DNA from: Clostridia bacterium
Lineage (GTDB): Bacteria > Bacillota > Clostridia > Oscillospirales > CAG-272
Assembly (NCBI GenBank): GCA_017508665.1
Contig: JAFVYL010000013.1
Span: forward strand, 62,001 to 126,000
Reading direction: 5' to 3'
Length of the DNA stretch: 64,000 nucleotides
The position numbers were made by a program, and so were the translations under genes. The notes below the pieces were generated by a model. The model ran no database searches, had not been told where the DNA came from, and saw only the letters and a list, made by a program, of their open reading frames with translations. Positions 23,008 through 32,863 of the stretch are shown piece after piece (positions within the stretch are counted from its first letter, which is position 1; each line of letters begins with the position of its first letter).

Positions 23008-24978
23008 ATGGAAAGATGGATCAAAAGAACGATTGAGCTCGGTACGGGAATTGCGTTTACCGCAAAGGCAAATCCGTCGGTTATTCCGTACTATCCTCAG
23101 AAAACGGAAATATCCGGTGCTGAGAGGCCTTATTTCCGCAGAGTCGCCCCCGAGAGACGCGGTGTTTCCTCCGGCCGCCTTATTGCTATGCTCAGAGCAC
23201 TTGAAAAGGATAGGGGAGTAAATATCCACGCTCTGCTTTGTCTGAAGGGCGGAGAGGTTATATGCGAAACTACGCATCCGGGATATGAGATCAACACGTG
23301 GCACCTCTCACACTCTATGTCCAAGACGGTGACGGGTATAGCCATCGGTATGCTGGTGGATGACGGAAAGCTAAGGGTGGACACGCGGCTCGTGGATATT
23401 TTCCCGGAGTATGACTACAGCGATCCCGCCTTTGAGAAGATCACCGTGAAGCATCTTCTGACTATGACCTCAGGCGTCAGATTCTCCGAGGCCGGCTCGG
23501 TTACCGAGGTGAAGTGGCTCGAGTCCTTCTTCGCATCCTCTTGCGCGTTTGCTCCGGGTACGGACTTCGCTTATAACAGCATGAATTCGTACGTGCTTGC
23601 CGCAATAGCGGTGAAGCTCGCAGGAAAAAGCCTGACAGAGTTTCTTGACGAGAGGCTCTTCGGCCCTCTTTATATCACCAACAGATTCTGGGAGGTGAGC
23701 GCAGAGGGAATAGAAAAGGGCGGATGGGGACTTTACCTTTCCGCTGAGAGCTGGGCAAAGATAGGATATATGATGCTTTCGGGCGGAAGCTTCGAGGGGC
23801 GGAGAATAGTATCCGAGGAGTGGGTAAAGGATGCCTGTCGAAGACACGCTAAGACACCCGAGAGCCTCGGTCACTTCGATTACGGTTATCAGATGTGGTC
23901 CTCGAGAGACGGGGAGAGCTATCTGTTCAACGGTATGCTCGGACAGAACGTATGGATATGCCCGAAAAACGATCTCGTGGTGGTTATGCTGTCGGGTAAT
24001 AACGAGCTTTTCCAGAACAGCTCGACACGTGAGATAGTAGAGAAGTATCTCTCGGTTGATCTCGGCGACGATCTTTCAGCGTCCGAATTTGAGGGGGATA
24101 TCACAGAGCTTCGGTATACCGAGCAGCATTTCTTTGAAAGACGTCATTGGGTACGCCCCTACGTTCCGAAGAGAGGACTCGGCTACAGACTCGGCTTGCG
24201 CTCTCAGTCGCTTTATCCTGCCGAATGGGAGGAGTTGATAGGCAAGTATCATTTCACAAAGAATAACGTCGCGGTAATGCCTCTTGTTATCCGCGCTATG
24301 CAGAATAATTTGAGCGGAACTCTTGAAAGCATGGAGTTTGAGCGCGACGGTGAGTCGATATTCTTTGTGTATACCGAGGACGGAGTCACGTACAGACTTG
24401 AGATCGGCTTCTCCGAGTTTAAGGAAACCGTGATAGATTTTAACGGTGAGAAATATACCGTCCGTGTTATCGCTGAAGCGATGGAGGATGAGGATAGAAA
24501 TATACTCTACAAATTGGAGCTTCTGTTCCCCGAGCTTCCCAATACACGTATGATAAAGCTCTCGTTTACCGAAGAAGATAAGCTGCTTGTACGTATGTAT
24601 GAGATGCCAAACGAGAAGATAGCCGAGGTGTTCCTGAGGGAGCTCAACGGCACAAATCCGAAGATGTCATCGTATATGAACGTGATAGAAAAGCATATCG
24701 GCAAGAACGCTGCCAATAAGCGTATGACAGATACGTTTGCGCCCCGCATCATCGGTGCGCGCGTAGGCTCTCCCGGATACGTCCGAATAATGGACGAGGA
24801 GAGGGAAAGGCAGAAGCGTATTGAAAAAAACACCAGATGGATAGATACGGTCATAGATAAGCTCATGCATGATGACGATGAGGACTCGGAGCGAGGCTTT
24901 ATCGGCGATATTGTGGAGAGGATCAAGTTCAGAATCCCGAAGAAAAGCAGGGAAAAGAACGAAGACCGTGAAAAATAA
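23008..24978 (+). CDS. Serine hydrolase of the beta-lactamase/class C PBP fold with a C-terminal extension
   Basis: A 656-residue protein. About residues 50-350 form the serine beta-lactamase-like domain with SxxK in HSMSKTVTGIA, a Tyr motif in FAYNSMNSYVL and NGMLGQNVWICP near the third motif. The C-terminal 300 residues include a beta-rich region and a charged helical tail (EERERQKRIEKNTRW, KSREKNEDREK). There is no signal peptide or membrane helix, so a cytoplasmic esterase or peptidase is more likely than a cell-wall enzyme. Ribosome site AGGAGG is ideal. Monocistronic, with a terminator. Confidence 0.85.
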   Translation: MERWIKRTIELGTGIAFTAKANPSVIPYYPQKTEISGAERPYFRRVAPERRGVSSGRLIAMLRALEKDRGVNIHALLCLKGGEVICETTHPGYEINTWHLSHSMSKTVTGIAIGMLVDDGKLRVDTRLVDIFPEYDYSDPAFEKITVKHLLTMTSGVRFSEAGSVTEVKWLESFFASSCAFAPGTDFAYNSMNSYVLAAIAVKLAGKSLTEFLDERLFGPLYITNRFWEVSAEGIEKGGWGLYLSAESWAKIGYMMLSGGSFEGRRIVSEEWVKDACRRHAKTPESLGHFDYGYQMWSSRDGESYLFNGMLGQNVWICPKNDLVVVMLSGNNELFQNSSTREIVEKYLSVDLGDDLSASEFEGDITELRYTEQHFFERRHWVRPYVPKRGLGYRLGLRSQSLYPAEWEELIGKYHFTKNNVAVMPLVIRAMQNNLSGTLESMEFERDGESIFFVYTEDGVTYRLEIGFSEFKETVIDFNGEKYTVRVIAEAMEDEDRNILYKLELLFPELPNTRMIKLSFTEEDKLLVRMYEMPNEKIAEVFLRELNGTNPKMSSYMNVIEKHIGKNAANKRMTDTFAPRIIGARVGSPGYVRIMDEERERQKRIEKNTRWIDTVIDKLMHDDDEDSERGFIGDIVERIKFRIPKKSREKNEDREK

Positions 24979-24980
24979 AA

Positions 24981-25018
24981 AAAGAAACGCGAGCTCATAC
25001 GAGTCCGCGTTTCTTTTA
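24981..25018. terminator. Bidirectional terminator between convergent genes
   Basis: AAAGAAACGCG pairs with CGCGTTTCTTT; A-rich and T-rich flanks give U-runs both ways. It serves the serine hydrolase gene (plus) and the YdbC gene (minus). Confidence 0.88.
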
Positions 25019-25032
25019 TAGATTACGAAAAA

Positions 25033-25257
25033 TTAGTCGAGGTTGAGCTTATTGAGCATATCGCGAAGAGCTCTTGCTTCTTCTACGGAAATGGTAACGC
25101 CCTTACCCATCTTCTCATGATCGGGAGACCAGGTGCGGATGTCGTAAACAGGCTCTCTCTCGTTCCAGCTGATAAGATTGAGCTCCTTGTTCCAGCCGTT
25201 GTTGCCTTCGCTAACGATGCCGATCTTGTCAACTACTTCATACTTGATTTCAGGCAT
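25033..25257 (-). CDS. YdbC/PC4-family single-stranded-DNA-binding protein
   Basis: A 74-residue protein very close to the YdbC family of PC4-like ssDNA/ssRNA binders: KYEVVDKIGIVSE, GWNKELNLISWNEREPVYDIRTWSPDHEKMGKGVT and a C-terminal helix EEARALRDMLNKL. PC4-type proteins dimerise and bind melted DNA during transcription or repair. GGAGA precedes the start, and the promoter is consensus-like. Single-gene unit. Confidence 0.9.
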   Translation of the reverse strand: MPEIKYEVVDKIGIVSEGNNGWNKELNLISWNEREPVYDIRTWSPDHEKMGKGVTISVEEARALRDMLNKLNLD

Positions 25258-25319
25258 TTTGGTGTTCTCCTTATGTATTGTAATAAAAGTTTTTTATTTT
25301 AAATTAACTATTTTTATTT

Positions 25320-25348
25320 ATTTTAACATATATATTTAATATTGTCAA
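25320..25348 (-). promoter_or_regulatory. Promoter for the YdbC gene
   Basis: Minus-strand TTGACA (25343-25348), 17-base spacer, TAAAAT (25320-25325). The rest of the 314-base gap 25258-25571 is AT-rich and holds only this and the pepT promoter. Confidence 0.75.
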
Positions 25349-25504
25349 TAAATATATTAAAATAATATTAAAAAATGTAAAAAATACGTTAAAATTCCCG
25401 AAAAATATGAAAACAGTGCCCAAAGGCACGAATTTTAATGCCTAAATGCCGTCGTCAAAGCTGTTTTATTTACAAAAAATGGAGTAAATTACAGCATCAC
25501 GCGG

Positions 25505-25533
25505 TTGATTTTTCATGTAGTATGTGCTACAAT
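25505..25533 (+). promoter_or_regulatory. Promoter for pepT (extended -10)
   Basis: TTGATT (25505-25510), 17-base spacer, TACAAT (25528-25533) preceded by TGC. Confidence 0.7.
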
Positions 25534-25571
25534 ATCATTACTGAAAATTTTAGATTAAAACGGAGGCTTTT

Positions 25572-26810
25572 ATGAGAGCGTACGAGAGATTTTTGAAATA
25601 TGCGGCATATCCTACTATGTCGAGCGAGGAAACGGGAACTCACCCCTCTACAGCAAAGCAGCTCGTTCTTGCGCGTGAGCTCGTTTGTGAGCTTAAGGCT
25701 TTGGGACTTGATAACGCAGAGGTGGACGAGTGGGGCTACGTCTATGCGGAATTGCCCTCCAACACCGATACCGTGTGCAACGATATAGGCTTTATAGCTC
25801 ATATGGATACCTCGAGCGAGGCATCCGATGAAAATATAAAAACACAAATCGTCAAATATGATGGCGGAGATATTCTTCTTAACAAGGAGAAGGACATATG
25901 GCTCAAGGTGTCGGATTATCCGTACGTCGAGGAGCACAAGGGACAGACTCTCATCGTTTCTGACGGAACGACTCTTATCGGCGCTGACGATAAGGCGGGA
26001 ATTGCCGAGATAATGACCGCTCTTGAGGTGCTCATATCGAGCGGTGCGCCTCACGGCAAGATATCGGTTGCTTTTACTCCCGATGAGGAGATAGGTGAGG
26101 GCGCGGACAACTTCAGAGTGGACAGATTCGGAGCTGAATACGCATACACGGTAGACGGCGGCGGAATCGGTGAGCTTGAATATGAGAACTTCAATGCAGC
26201 ATCCTGTAAGGTAGATATCAAGGGTGTATCCATTCACCCCGGCTCTGCTAAGGACAGAATGAAGAATGCCGCGAGAATAGCTGCTGAGTTTGATTCAAGG
26301 CTTCCAAAGGACGAGATCCCCGAGAAGACAGAGGGATACGAGGGCTTCCACCATCTTCTTTCTATCAGCGGCGCTACCGAGGAAGCAAGACTTGTGTATA
26401 TCATTCGTGACCATGACAGAGAGAAGTTTGAGGAGAAGAAGCGCACTTTCGCCGCACTCGGCGAGACTATGAACGCAGAGTACGGAGAGGGTACGGTCGA
26501 CGTACAGATAAAGGACAGCTATTACAATATGAGAGAAAAGGTGGAGGACAACCTCTTCGTTGTTGAACGAGCTAAGGATGCTATGCTCTCTCTCGGCATT
26601 GAGCCAATAGTTGTGCCCATCAGAGGCGGTACAGACGGAGCGAGACTCTCGTTTATGGGATTGCCGTGTCCCAACCTTTGCACCGGAGGAGCTAACTTCC
26701 ACTCCAGATTCGAATACGTCTGCGTTGAGGATATGGACAAGATCACAGAGCTCCTTGTAAAGATTGCAACAGACACTGCAAAAAGTGAGAAAAAGACAGT
26801 AAAGGTCTGA
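25572..26810 (+). CDS. pepT: Peptidase T (tripeptide aminopeptidase)
   Basis: An M20-family zinc aminopeptidase of 412 residues that removes the N-terminal residue from tripeptides in the cytoplasm. Seen are the metal motifs IAHMDTS, IGADDKAGIAE, PDEEIGEGADNF, VDGGG, RGGTDGARLS and the final HSRFE, all matching PepT. Length is normal. The flavoprotein gene starts 36 bases downstream with no terminator, so co-transcription is possible. Confidence 0.95.
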   Translation: MRAYERFLKYAAYPTMSSEETGTHPSTAKQLVLARELVCELKALGLDNAEVDEWGYVYAELPSNTDTVCNDIGFIAHMDTSSEASDENIKTQIVKYDGGDILLNKEKDIWLKVSDYPYVEEHKGQTLIVSDGTTLIGADDKAGIAEIMTALEVLISSGAPHGKISVAFTPDEEIGEGADNFRVDRFGAEYAYTVDGGGIGELEYENFNAASCKVDIKGVSIHPGSAKDRMKNAARIAAEFDSRLPKDEIPEKTEGYEGFHHLLSISGATEEARLVYIIRDHDREKFEEKKRTFAALGETMNAEYGEGTVDVQIKDSYYNMREKVEDNLFVVERAKDAMLSLGIEPIVVPIRGGTDGARLSFMGLPCPNLCTGGANFHSRFEYVCVEDMDKITELLVKIATDTAKSEKKTVKV

Positions 26811-26846
26811 TGCGTGTTAAGAAAATACGAAAAACGGAGGCAATAT

Positions 26847-28283
26847 ATGTTTGATTGCGTAGTTATAGGCGCCGGAGTAGTCGGAGGCCTTGTGGCAAGA
26901 GAGCTGACAAAGTACAATCTTTCCGTATGCATCGTGGAGAAGGACTCAGACGTGGCTATGGGAGCAACAAGAGCCAACAGCGCGATAGTGCACGCGGGTT
27001 ATGATGCTAAGGAGGGAACTCTGAAGGCAAAATTAAACGTCAGAGGCTCGGAAATGATGGAGAGCGTTTGCTCAGAGCTTGGCGTAAAGTACAGGCGCAA
27101 CGGATCTCTTGTAGTCGGCTTCAACGATGAGGATGCCGCGACACTTCACTCTCTTATCGAGCGAGGACACAAAAACGGTGTTAAGGGGCTCTCGTTCCTC
27201 GAAAGAGAGGAGCTTGTACGTCTTGAGCCCAATATAGGAAGTACTGTAAGCTGCGCTCTGAGAGCTGAAACGGGAGCTATAGTCTGTCCGTATGAGCTTT
27301 GTATGGCGGCGGTCGGAAACGCGATGGATAACGGATGTGAGCTTAAGCTGGGATTCCGTGTGGAAGGTATAGAAGAAAAGGACGGAGTATACAGAGTATC
27401 CTCCTCGGAGGAAACAGTAGAGGCTAAGACTGTAATAAACTGCGCCGGAGTATATTCGGACGATATAGCGGCCCTTGTCGGAGATGATAGCTTCTCTGTC
27501 CGTCCGAGAAGAGGAGAATATATGCTCCTTGACAAAGAGTGCGGCAGCCTTGTCGGACACACGGTGTTCCGCTGTCCTTCGAAAATGGGTAAGGGTGTGC
27601 TTGTATCTCCTACTGTGGACGGCAATCTCCTCCTTGGCCCTACGGCTGAGGATATAGACGACAAGACCGACACCTCTACTACCGCCGACGGCCTGGCCCG
27701 TGTAGCTTCTTTGGCAGGAAATCAGGTCAATGGAATCAGCTTTGGCAAGGTTATTACGTCCTTTACCGGACTGCGCGCGACGGGATCTACCGGCGATTTC
27801 ATAATCAATTCTCCAAAGCGCGGATTTATCAACTGTGCAGGAATCGAGAGTCCCGGACTCACCTCTGCCCCCGCGATCGCCGTATACGTTGCGGATATGC
27901 TGAAGAATGACGGCTTCGCTCTTGAGAAGAATGACAGCTTCAACGGTACAAGACGTCCCTCGCACTATTTCCGCGAGCTCTCGGAAGACGAAAAAAATGA
28001 AATCATAAAGCAAAACCCCGATTATGCTCAGGTAATATGTCGCTGTGAGACGGTGACGGCGGGTGAAATAATAGAGGCGATAAGAACCAATCCCAAGCCT
28101 ACCGACGTGGACGGGGTTAAAAGGAGAACGAGAGCTACCATGGGCAGATGTCAGGGCGGCTTCTGTACTCCTTATATAGTTGAGATACTTGCGCGTGAGA
28201 TGGGCGTACCCGTGACGGATATAACCAAGTCGGGCGGAAGATCCTATATCAACGTCGGAAAGACCGATAAGGGAAAAATGTAA
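26847..28283 (+). CDS. FAD-dependent oxidoreductase, GlpA-like, with [2Fe-2S] domain
   Basis: 478 residues. The N-terminal FAD-binding loop VIGAGVVGGLVAREL and GATRANSAIVHAGYD match the glycerol-3-phosphate dehydrogenase/DAO family. The C-terminal domain carries CRCETVT and GRCQGGFC, a BFD-type [2Fe-2S] cysteine set. With the next two genes it forms the common clostridial triad (GlpA-like, second flavoprotein, DUF1667), thought to oxidise glycerol-3-phosphate or a related hydroxy acid. Start 26847 follows GGAGG; an upstream ATG at 26814 has no site. Confidence 0.87.
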   Translation: MFDCVVIGAGVVGGLVARELTKYNLSVCIVEKDSDVAMGATRANSAIVHAGYDAKEGTLKAKLNVRGSEMMESVCSELGVKYRRNGSLVVGFNDEDAATLHSLIERGHKNGVKGLSFLEREELVRLEPNIGSTVSCALRAETGAIVCPYELCMAAVGNAMDNGCELKLGFRVEGIEEKDGVYRVSSSEETVEAKTVINCAGVYSDDIAALVGDDSFSVRPRRGEYMLLDKECGSLVGHTVFRCPSKMGKGVLVSPTVDGNLLLGPTAEDIDDKTDTSTTADGLARVASLAGNQVNGISFGKVITSFTGLRATGSTGDFIINSPKRGFINCAGIESPGLTSAPAIAVYVADMLKNDGFALEKNDSFNGTRRPSHYFRELSEDEKNEIIKQNPDYAQVICRCETVTAGEIIEAIRTNPKPTDVDGVKRRTRATMGRCQGGFCTPYIVEILAREMGVPVTDITKSGGRSYINVGKTDKGKM

Positions 28284-28299
28284 AGGGCGGTGGACTGTT

Positions 28300-29571
28300 A
28301 TGGAAAAGAATAATGTAAAACGCGCCGACCTCGTTATAATAGGCGGCGGCCCTGCAGGTATGTCGGCGGCTGTTGCGGCGTATGAAAAGGGACTTCGCGA
28401 CATACTGATACTTGAGCGCGACGACGCTCTCGGAGGAATTCTCCGTCAGTGCATACACAACGGCTTCGGTCTGCACCGATTCGGTGAGGAGCTGACAGGT
28501 CCTGAGTATGCCTACAGATACGAAAAGCAGGTAAGGGAATACGGTATTCCTTTTATGCTTAACACGATGGTTATAGACGTCGACGGGAATAAGGTAGTTA
28601 CGGCTATGAACCGTGAGTGCGGAATATTCAAGGTTGAGGCAAAGGCGGTTATTCTCGCTATGGGATGCCGTGAGAGACCTAAGGGCGCGCTCAATATCGC
28701 AGGATGCCGTCCTGCAGGTATCTACACAGCCGGTACAGCGCAGAAGTTTGTAAATATGAAGGGCTTGATGCCGGGGCGCGAGGTAGTTATACTCGGCTCG
28801 GGTGATATCGGACTTATTATGGCAAGAAGAATGACTCTTGAGGGGGCTAAGGTCAAGGCCGTGTGCGAATTAATGCCTTATTCCGGAGGTTTGGCAAGAA
28901 ATATAGAGCAGTGTCTCAATGATTTTGATATACCTCTGCTTCTCAGCCATACCGTCGTAGATATACACGGCAAGGAAAGACTCAGTGCCGTGACTATTGC
29001 TAAGGTTGATGAGGGTAGACGTCCTATCCCGGGTACTGAAACCACTATACCGTGCGATACACTCCTGCTTTCTTGCGGACTTATCCCCGAGAACGAGCTT
29101 ACAAAGGCGAGCGGCATAGAGCTTGACCGTATAACAGGCGGTGCGCGTGTCGATGGTGACAGAGAGACGGATATACCCGGCATATTCGCGTGCGGTAACG
29201 TGCTTCACGTTCACGATCTCGTGGACTACGTTTCAGAAGAGTCGGTTATCGCCGGTGAGGCTGCCGTAAGATATATCAACGGAGAAAAATCGCACGGTAT
29301 GGCACTTAAGCTCGTTACCGACGGCAAAATAAGATACACCGTTCCGCAAAGGATAAGCTCAGCGGAAAAAACAAAGGTGTATTTCAGAGTAAGCAACGTG
29401 TACCGTGACGTTAAGATAACTGTAAAAGCGGGAGATCGCGTGCTTCTCGAAAAGAAAAAGCAGAAGGTCGCACCGGGTGAGATGGAAACTGTCATTCTCA
29501 CTCCGGATATGCTCTCGTCCTGCGATAAGGATGAAACTCTGGCGTTTTCCTTGGAGGATATAAAGAAATGA
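28300..29571 (+). CDS. FAD/NAD(P)-dependent oxidoreductase, partner subunit
   Basis: A 423-residue flavoprotein with an N-terminal FAD loop (DLVIIGGGPAGMSAAVAAYEKG), a second nucleotide-binding loop (VVILGSGDIGLIMARRM) and the FAD-tail motif DIPGIFACGNV. These mark a pyridine-nucleotide-linked flavoprotein of the thioredoxin-reductase-like fold. It would pass electrons between the GlpA-like subunit and NAD(P) or another carrier. Gap to the previous gene 16 bases; it overlaps the next by 4 bases. Confidence 0.87.
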   Translation: MEKNNVKRADLVIIGGGPAGMSAAVAAYEKGLRDILILERDDALGGILRQCIHNGFGLHRFGEELTGPEYAYRYEKQVREYGIPFMLNTMVIDVDGNKVVTAMNRECGIFKVEAKAVILAMGCRERPKGALNIAGCRPAGIYTAGTAQKFVNMKGLMPGREVVILGSGDIGLIMARRMTLEGAKVKAVCELMPYSGGLARNIEQCLNDFDIPLLLSHTVVDIHGKERLSAVTIAKVDEGRRPIPGTETTIPCDTLLLSCGLIPENELTKASGIELDRITGGARVDGDRETDIPGIFACGNVLHVHDLVDYVSEESVIAGEAAVRYINGEKSHGMALKLVTDGKIRYTVPQRISSAEKTKVYFRVSNVYRDVKITVKAGDRVLLEKKKQKVAPGEMETVILTPDMLSSCDKDETLAFSLEDIKK

Positions 29572-29927
29572 GTATTAAAGAAAGAAAGCTGACTTGCATT
29601 GTATGTCCTAAGGGATGCGACCTCAAGGTCGAATTTGATGCCGACGGTAAAATAGCTGAGGTCAGCGGATTTACCTGTCCGAGAGGTAAAGATTACGCTA
29701 TTGCCGAATGTACCTCTCCTGTGAGAACGGTGACCTCTACCGTAAGATGCGCTGACGGCGCTGTGGTTGCTGTCAAGACGTCGAAGCCTATACCCAAGTC
29801 TATGATATTTGACGTGATGATGGAAATAAACTCTGTTCTCGCAGATAATAACGTAAAGATCGGTGACGTCGTTATCGCAAACGTGCTTGGTACGGGCGCA
29901 GATATTATAATAACTTCTAATAAATAA
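29568..29927 (+). CDS. DUF1667 protein, small cysteine-rich subunit
   Basis: A 119-residue protein with CIVCPKGCDLKVE and FTCPRGKDYA, four cysteines that probably hold an iron-sulfur cluster or zinc, as in DUF1667. It starts in the stop of the preceding flavoprotein gene (ATGA). The constant association with GlpA-like and flavoprotein genes suggests an electron-transfer subunit of one complex. Confidence 0.9.
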   Translation: MSIKERKLTCIVCPKGCDLKVEFDADGKIAEVSGFTCPRGKDYAIAECTSPVRTVTSTVRCADGAVVAVKTSKPIPKSMIFDVMMEINSVLADNNVKIGDVVIANVLGTGADIIITSNK

Positions 29928-29942
29928 TGCAAAAATTAAAAC

Positions 29943-29980
29943 AATAGCGAGGATGCCGATGAGGTATCCTCGCTATTATC
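29943..29980. terminator. Shared terminator between convergent operons
   Basis: AATAGCGAGGAT pairs with ATCCTCGCTATT (29943-29954, 29966-29977). The T-run is better on the minus strand (ATTGTTTTAATTTTT), where it ends the M16 peptidase transcript. Confidence 0.75.
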
Positions 29981-32863
29981 TTATATGTCCAAAATTCTAT
30001 GAATTCCCGTTATTTTTTCGAGCTCGTCGCGCGGTCCGACTACGGTGAAGGTCGACGTCTTCATAGTCTCCCTCAGAATTTTATTTATCTCTCTGAGCTC
30101 CTCCACTGTTGCCGACAGACACTCGCGGCGTCTTTTCACGATAAGCTCGTGAGTTCTGCCCGAGAGATATCTCTTGGTTGCCGTGCTGCCGTCGTTTCTC
30201 GGTGTGGTGACCGTGTCGCTCGCGCCGAAAACTCCAATTATGTATTTCAGAAGCTCCGGCTCGGTGTCGAGGAATTTATCGAATTCGTCGGATATACTCA
30301 TAAAGTATTCCACTGATTCTTCGGGGGTGGGATCTCTGTATGAATAGCATCCTACTGTGCCCGATGGCTTGCTGAAGAAGCCGGTGTCGTAAGCACCTCT
30401 TTTGAGCCTTATCTCGTTCCACAGCAGTTCAAGTGAAATTATACTCTGCATAACGGAGTGCGCACCCGTGTAAAGATTTTTACCGATATTCTCAGTACTT
30501 CCTACACGTGAAGCAAAGGAAATGGAGGAGGGAATGGCGATACCCTCGTTAACCTTTTCGATCGGGAGGACGGGAGAAGCTCCGCTCGGAGCACCGCCTT
30601 GGCGCACCGTTTCGGTAATTCTCTTAGCAAACTCATATCCGTCCTGCTCTGTGATTCCCACGGTGAGTCGTTCTCGGCAGAAGTAGGTGCGTCTGACGTC
30701 CTCAAGCCTTGCGAGTACGTCACTCGCCGCTTTGTCGATATTCTTTGAGAGCTCCTTGATGAATCGGTGGTATTCGTATCCGAAAAGATGCTCGGTTATC
30801 GCGTTATACGCCGAGTGCTTTGCGGCATCTCTCATATTCGCATATGAATCTCCTCTTGAGGTTATACCTTCGAGGGAGAAGGTGTAGTGCTGTCTGATAT
30901 TTTGCTTCAGCACGTCGACATTGTCTATCCGTGTGCGGTAAAGATATTCGTCTATTATTTCGAGAGCATTTTCCTTCTCGCAGTCAAGACAGGATGCGTT
31001 GAAGAGAAGATAGAGCTTTTCCGTGTTTTCCTTTAGAGTCGGGTGCGGAGTAAGATAGAATGCTCCGAGGTGAGCCTTTGTCGCGTTGCGCAGCTCGGTA
31101 ACGCTTCTTTTGTCGCTGTCCCACTCAAAAATCAGATCGGTAAAGAGTCTGATATAATGCAGATCGTCCTCTGTAGCGTCACTCGCGTCAAAATAAAGCT
31201 CCGCATAAGAAATACCGCCCGTGTGTAATGGGTGCGTAATTATCTCGCACCCGTTGTAAGACGACACGTCGGTGGGTATTCGCTTAGGCTCTGTGTTCAG
31301 GTCGTCTATCGTGAGGGTGGGGAGAGTAGATAGATCCTCGGGGGTGTCGGGTGCGCTCTGCCACCTGTCGAATTTATCAAGCTCGGCTCTCAGAGACGCC
31401 TTATCATTCTCGGACATCTCTGCGGCGATCTCTTTCAGCCTTTTGTTGAGCACCGCTTCCTTTTTCTCGGTAAACTCCGAGTCGGGATGGAGAATTATGG
31501 TCGCGCGGGGAGAATTTATGACGTCTCGGATAACATCCTCATAGTACCCCGTGTCGAGCTTTTCGCGCATATCGGACAGCAGATGCTCGTATCTGAGAGC
31601 TTCTGCGGGATCTTCTCCGAGCATTGCGTTCTCAAGGCAAGAACGCATATATACCATGCCGGCGGGGAAGGTGCCGAAGTCGGACTCGCGGACGTTGAAT
31701 TCGCGACGTCTGAGGGCGGAGGAGAGGATATCTTTCGGTATACCCTCGCTGAGAATATCGTTGATAGCCTTATCGTATGCCGCTATAACTTCACTCTCCT
31801 TGCCGTCCTTAACGCCTGTAAAGAATACGTTGAGCGCATTAAGACTGTACGAGCGAGTGGTATAAAGCGTAAAGCTCTCGCAAAGGCCGGTGTCAAGTAT
31901 TTTTTTAGTAAGCGGCGCGGTATTCAGATCGGCGAGCGCCTCGGTTACGAGAGAGAGGGCGGAGAGCTCCTCTCTTTTTTCGTGGGAGTATGAATTATGA
32001 CAGAGGTAAACTCTTGTCTTATCCTTAGGATCTTCTTCCTTTTCTATCGGGTAGGTATCCTCATATATTTCTGTGAGAGGGGGATTGCCGTTATCTACAG
32101 ATATATCGGTATCCCGCTTGTCATACTCCGACAAATACGAATCGATAAGGGGAAGTATCTCGTCGGTCACAACGTCACCGTCGAGAAACAGGTACGCGTT
32201 GGAGGGGTGATAAAATTTTTCGTGAGCGGAAACGAGTCCCTCATACGTGAGCTCGGGAATAAAGTCGGGGTTTCCTCCGGAGTCGTAGCTGTATGTGCTT
32301 CCGGGACATACACGCCTTGAGATGAGGTAGTCGGCGTAATCGTCGGCTGTGGAATATACGCCCTGCATCTCGTTGTAAACAACTCCCGTGACCGAGAGCT
32401 CTCCGTTCTCATCAAGCTCATATCTGTGTCCCTCTTGCATAAAAATGAAGGGGTTTTCCAAAACGAGGGGGTTGAATACCGCATCGAGATAAACGTCTAC
32501 GAGTCCGCGGAATGCCTTTGAGTTTTTACTTGACACGGGGTAGAGCGTCTTGTCTCCCGCTGTCAGCGCGTTGAGATACGTGGATACCGATCCCTTGAGA
32601 AGCTCGGTGAATGGATCCTTTACAGGAAATTTCTTTGAGCCGCAGAGCACGGAGTGCTCCATGATATGAAAGACACCTGTATCGTCGGTCGGCACGGTCT
32701 TGAAGCCGATGGCGAAGGTGGTGTTTTCATCAGCTCGGTCAAGAAGGATCAGACGTGCTCCGCTTTTGTCGTGTGTCATATCGAAGAGTGTTGCGCCGAC
32801 CTCTTCTATGTATTCTTCTTTTGTTACGGTAAAGCCGTATAGCTTTTTACTTGTAATTTTCAT
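29981..32863 (-). CDS. M16C-family zinc metallopeptidase (presequence-protease type)
   Basis: A 960-residue, four-domain insulinase/PreP-like peptidase, expected to form a chamber that degrades peptides. The inverted zinc motif HIMEH (residues 66-70) is intact, and the third ligand is probably the Glu in VVYNEMQGVYS. No signal peptide. The length matches the PreP/Cym1 group. It starts 4 bases inside the upstream XRE regulator gene, so a dedicated regulator controls it. Confidence 0.92.
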   Translation of the reverse strand: MKITSKKLYGFTVTKEEYIEEVGATLFDMTHDKSGARLILLDRADENTTFAIGFKTVPTDDTGVFHIMEHSVLCGSKKFPVKDPFTELLKGSVSTYLNALTAGDKTLYPVSSKNSKAFRGLVDVYLDAVFNPLVLENPFIFMQEGHRYELDENGELSVTGVVYNEMQGVYSTADDYADYLISRRVCPGSTYSYDSGGNPDFIPELTYEGLVSAHEKFYHPSNAYLFLDGDVVTDEILPLIDSYLSEYDKRDTDISVDNGNPPLTEIYEDTYPIEKEEDPKDKTRVYLCHNSYSHEKREELSALSLVTEALADLNTAPLTKKILDTGLCESFTLYTTRSYSLNALNVFFTGVKDGKESEVIAAYDKAINDILSEGIPKDILSSALRRREFNVRESDFGTFPAGMVYMRSCLENAMLGEDPAEALRYEHLLSDMREKLDTGYYEDVIRDVINSPRATIILHPDSEFTEKKEAVLNKRLKEIAAEMSENDKASLRAELDKFDRWQSAPDTPEDLSTLPTLTIDDLNTEPKRIPTDVSSYNGCEIITHPLHTGGISYAELYFDASDATEDDLHYIRLFTDLIFEWDSDKRSVTELRNATKAHLGAFYLTPHPTLKENTEKLYLLFNASCLDCEKENALEIIDEYLYRTRIDNVDVLKQNIRQHYTFSLEGITSRGDSYANMRDAAKHSAYNAITEHLFGYEYHRFIKELSKNIDKAASDVLARLEDVRRTYFCRERLTVGITEQDGYEFAKRITETVRQGGAPSGASPVLPIEKVNEGIAIPSSISFASRVGSTENIGKNLYTGAHSVMQSIISLELLWNEIRLKRGAYDTGFFSKPSGTVGCYSYRDPTPEESVEYFMSISDEFDKFLDTEPELLKYIIGVFGASDTVTTPRNDGSTATKRYLSGRTHELIVKRRRECLSATVEELREINKILRETMKTSTFTVVGPRDELEKITGIHRILDI

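Noticed and set aside
27072-28403. Long open frame antisense to the GlpA-like gene
   Set aside because: It mirrors the codon pattern of the real plus-strand gene, has no recognisable domain and no ribosome site.
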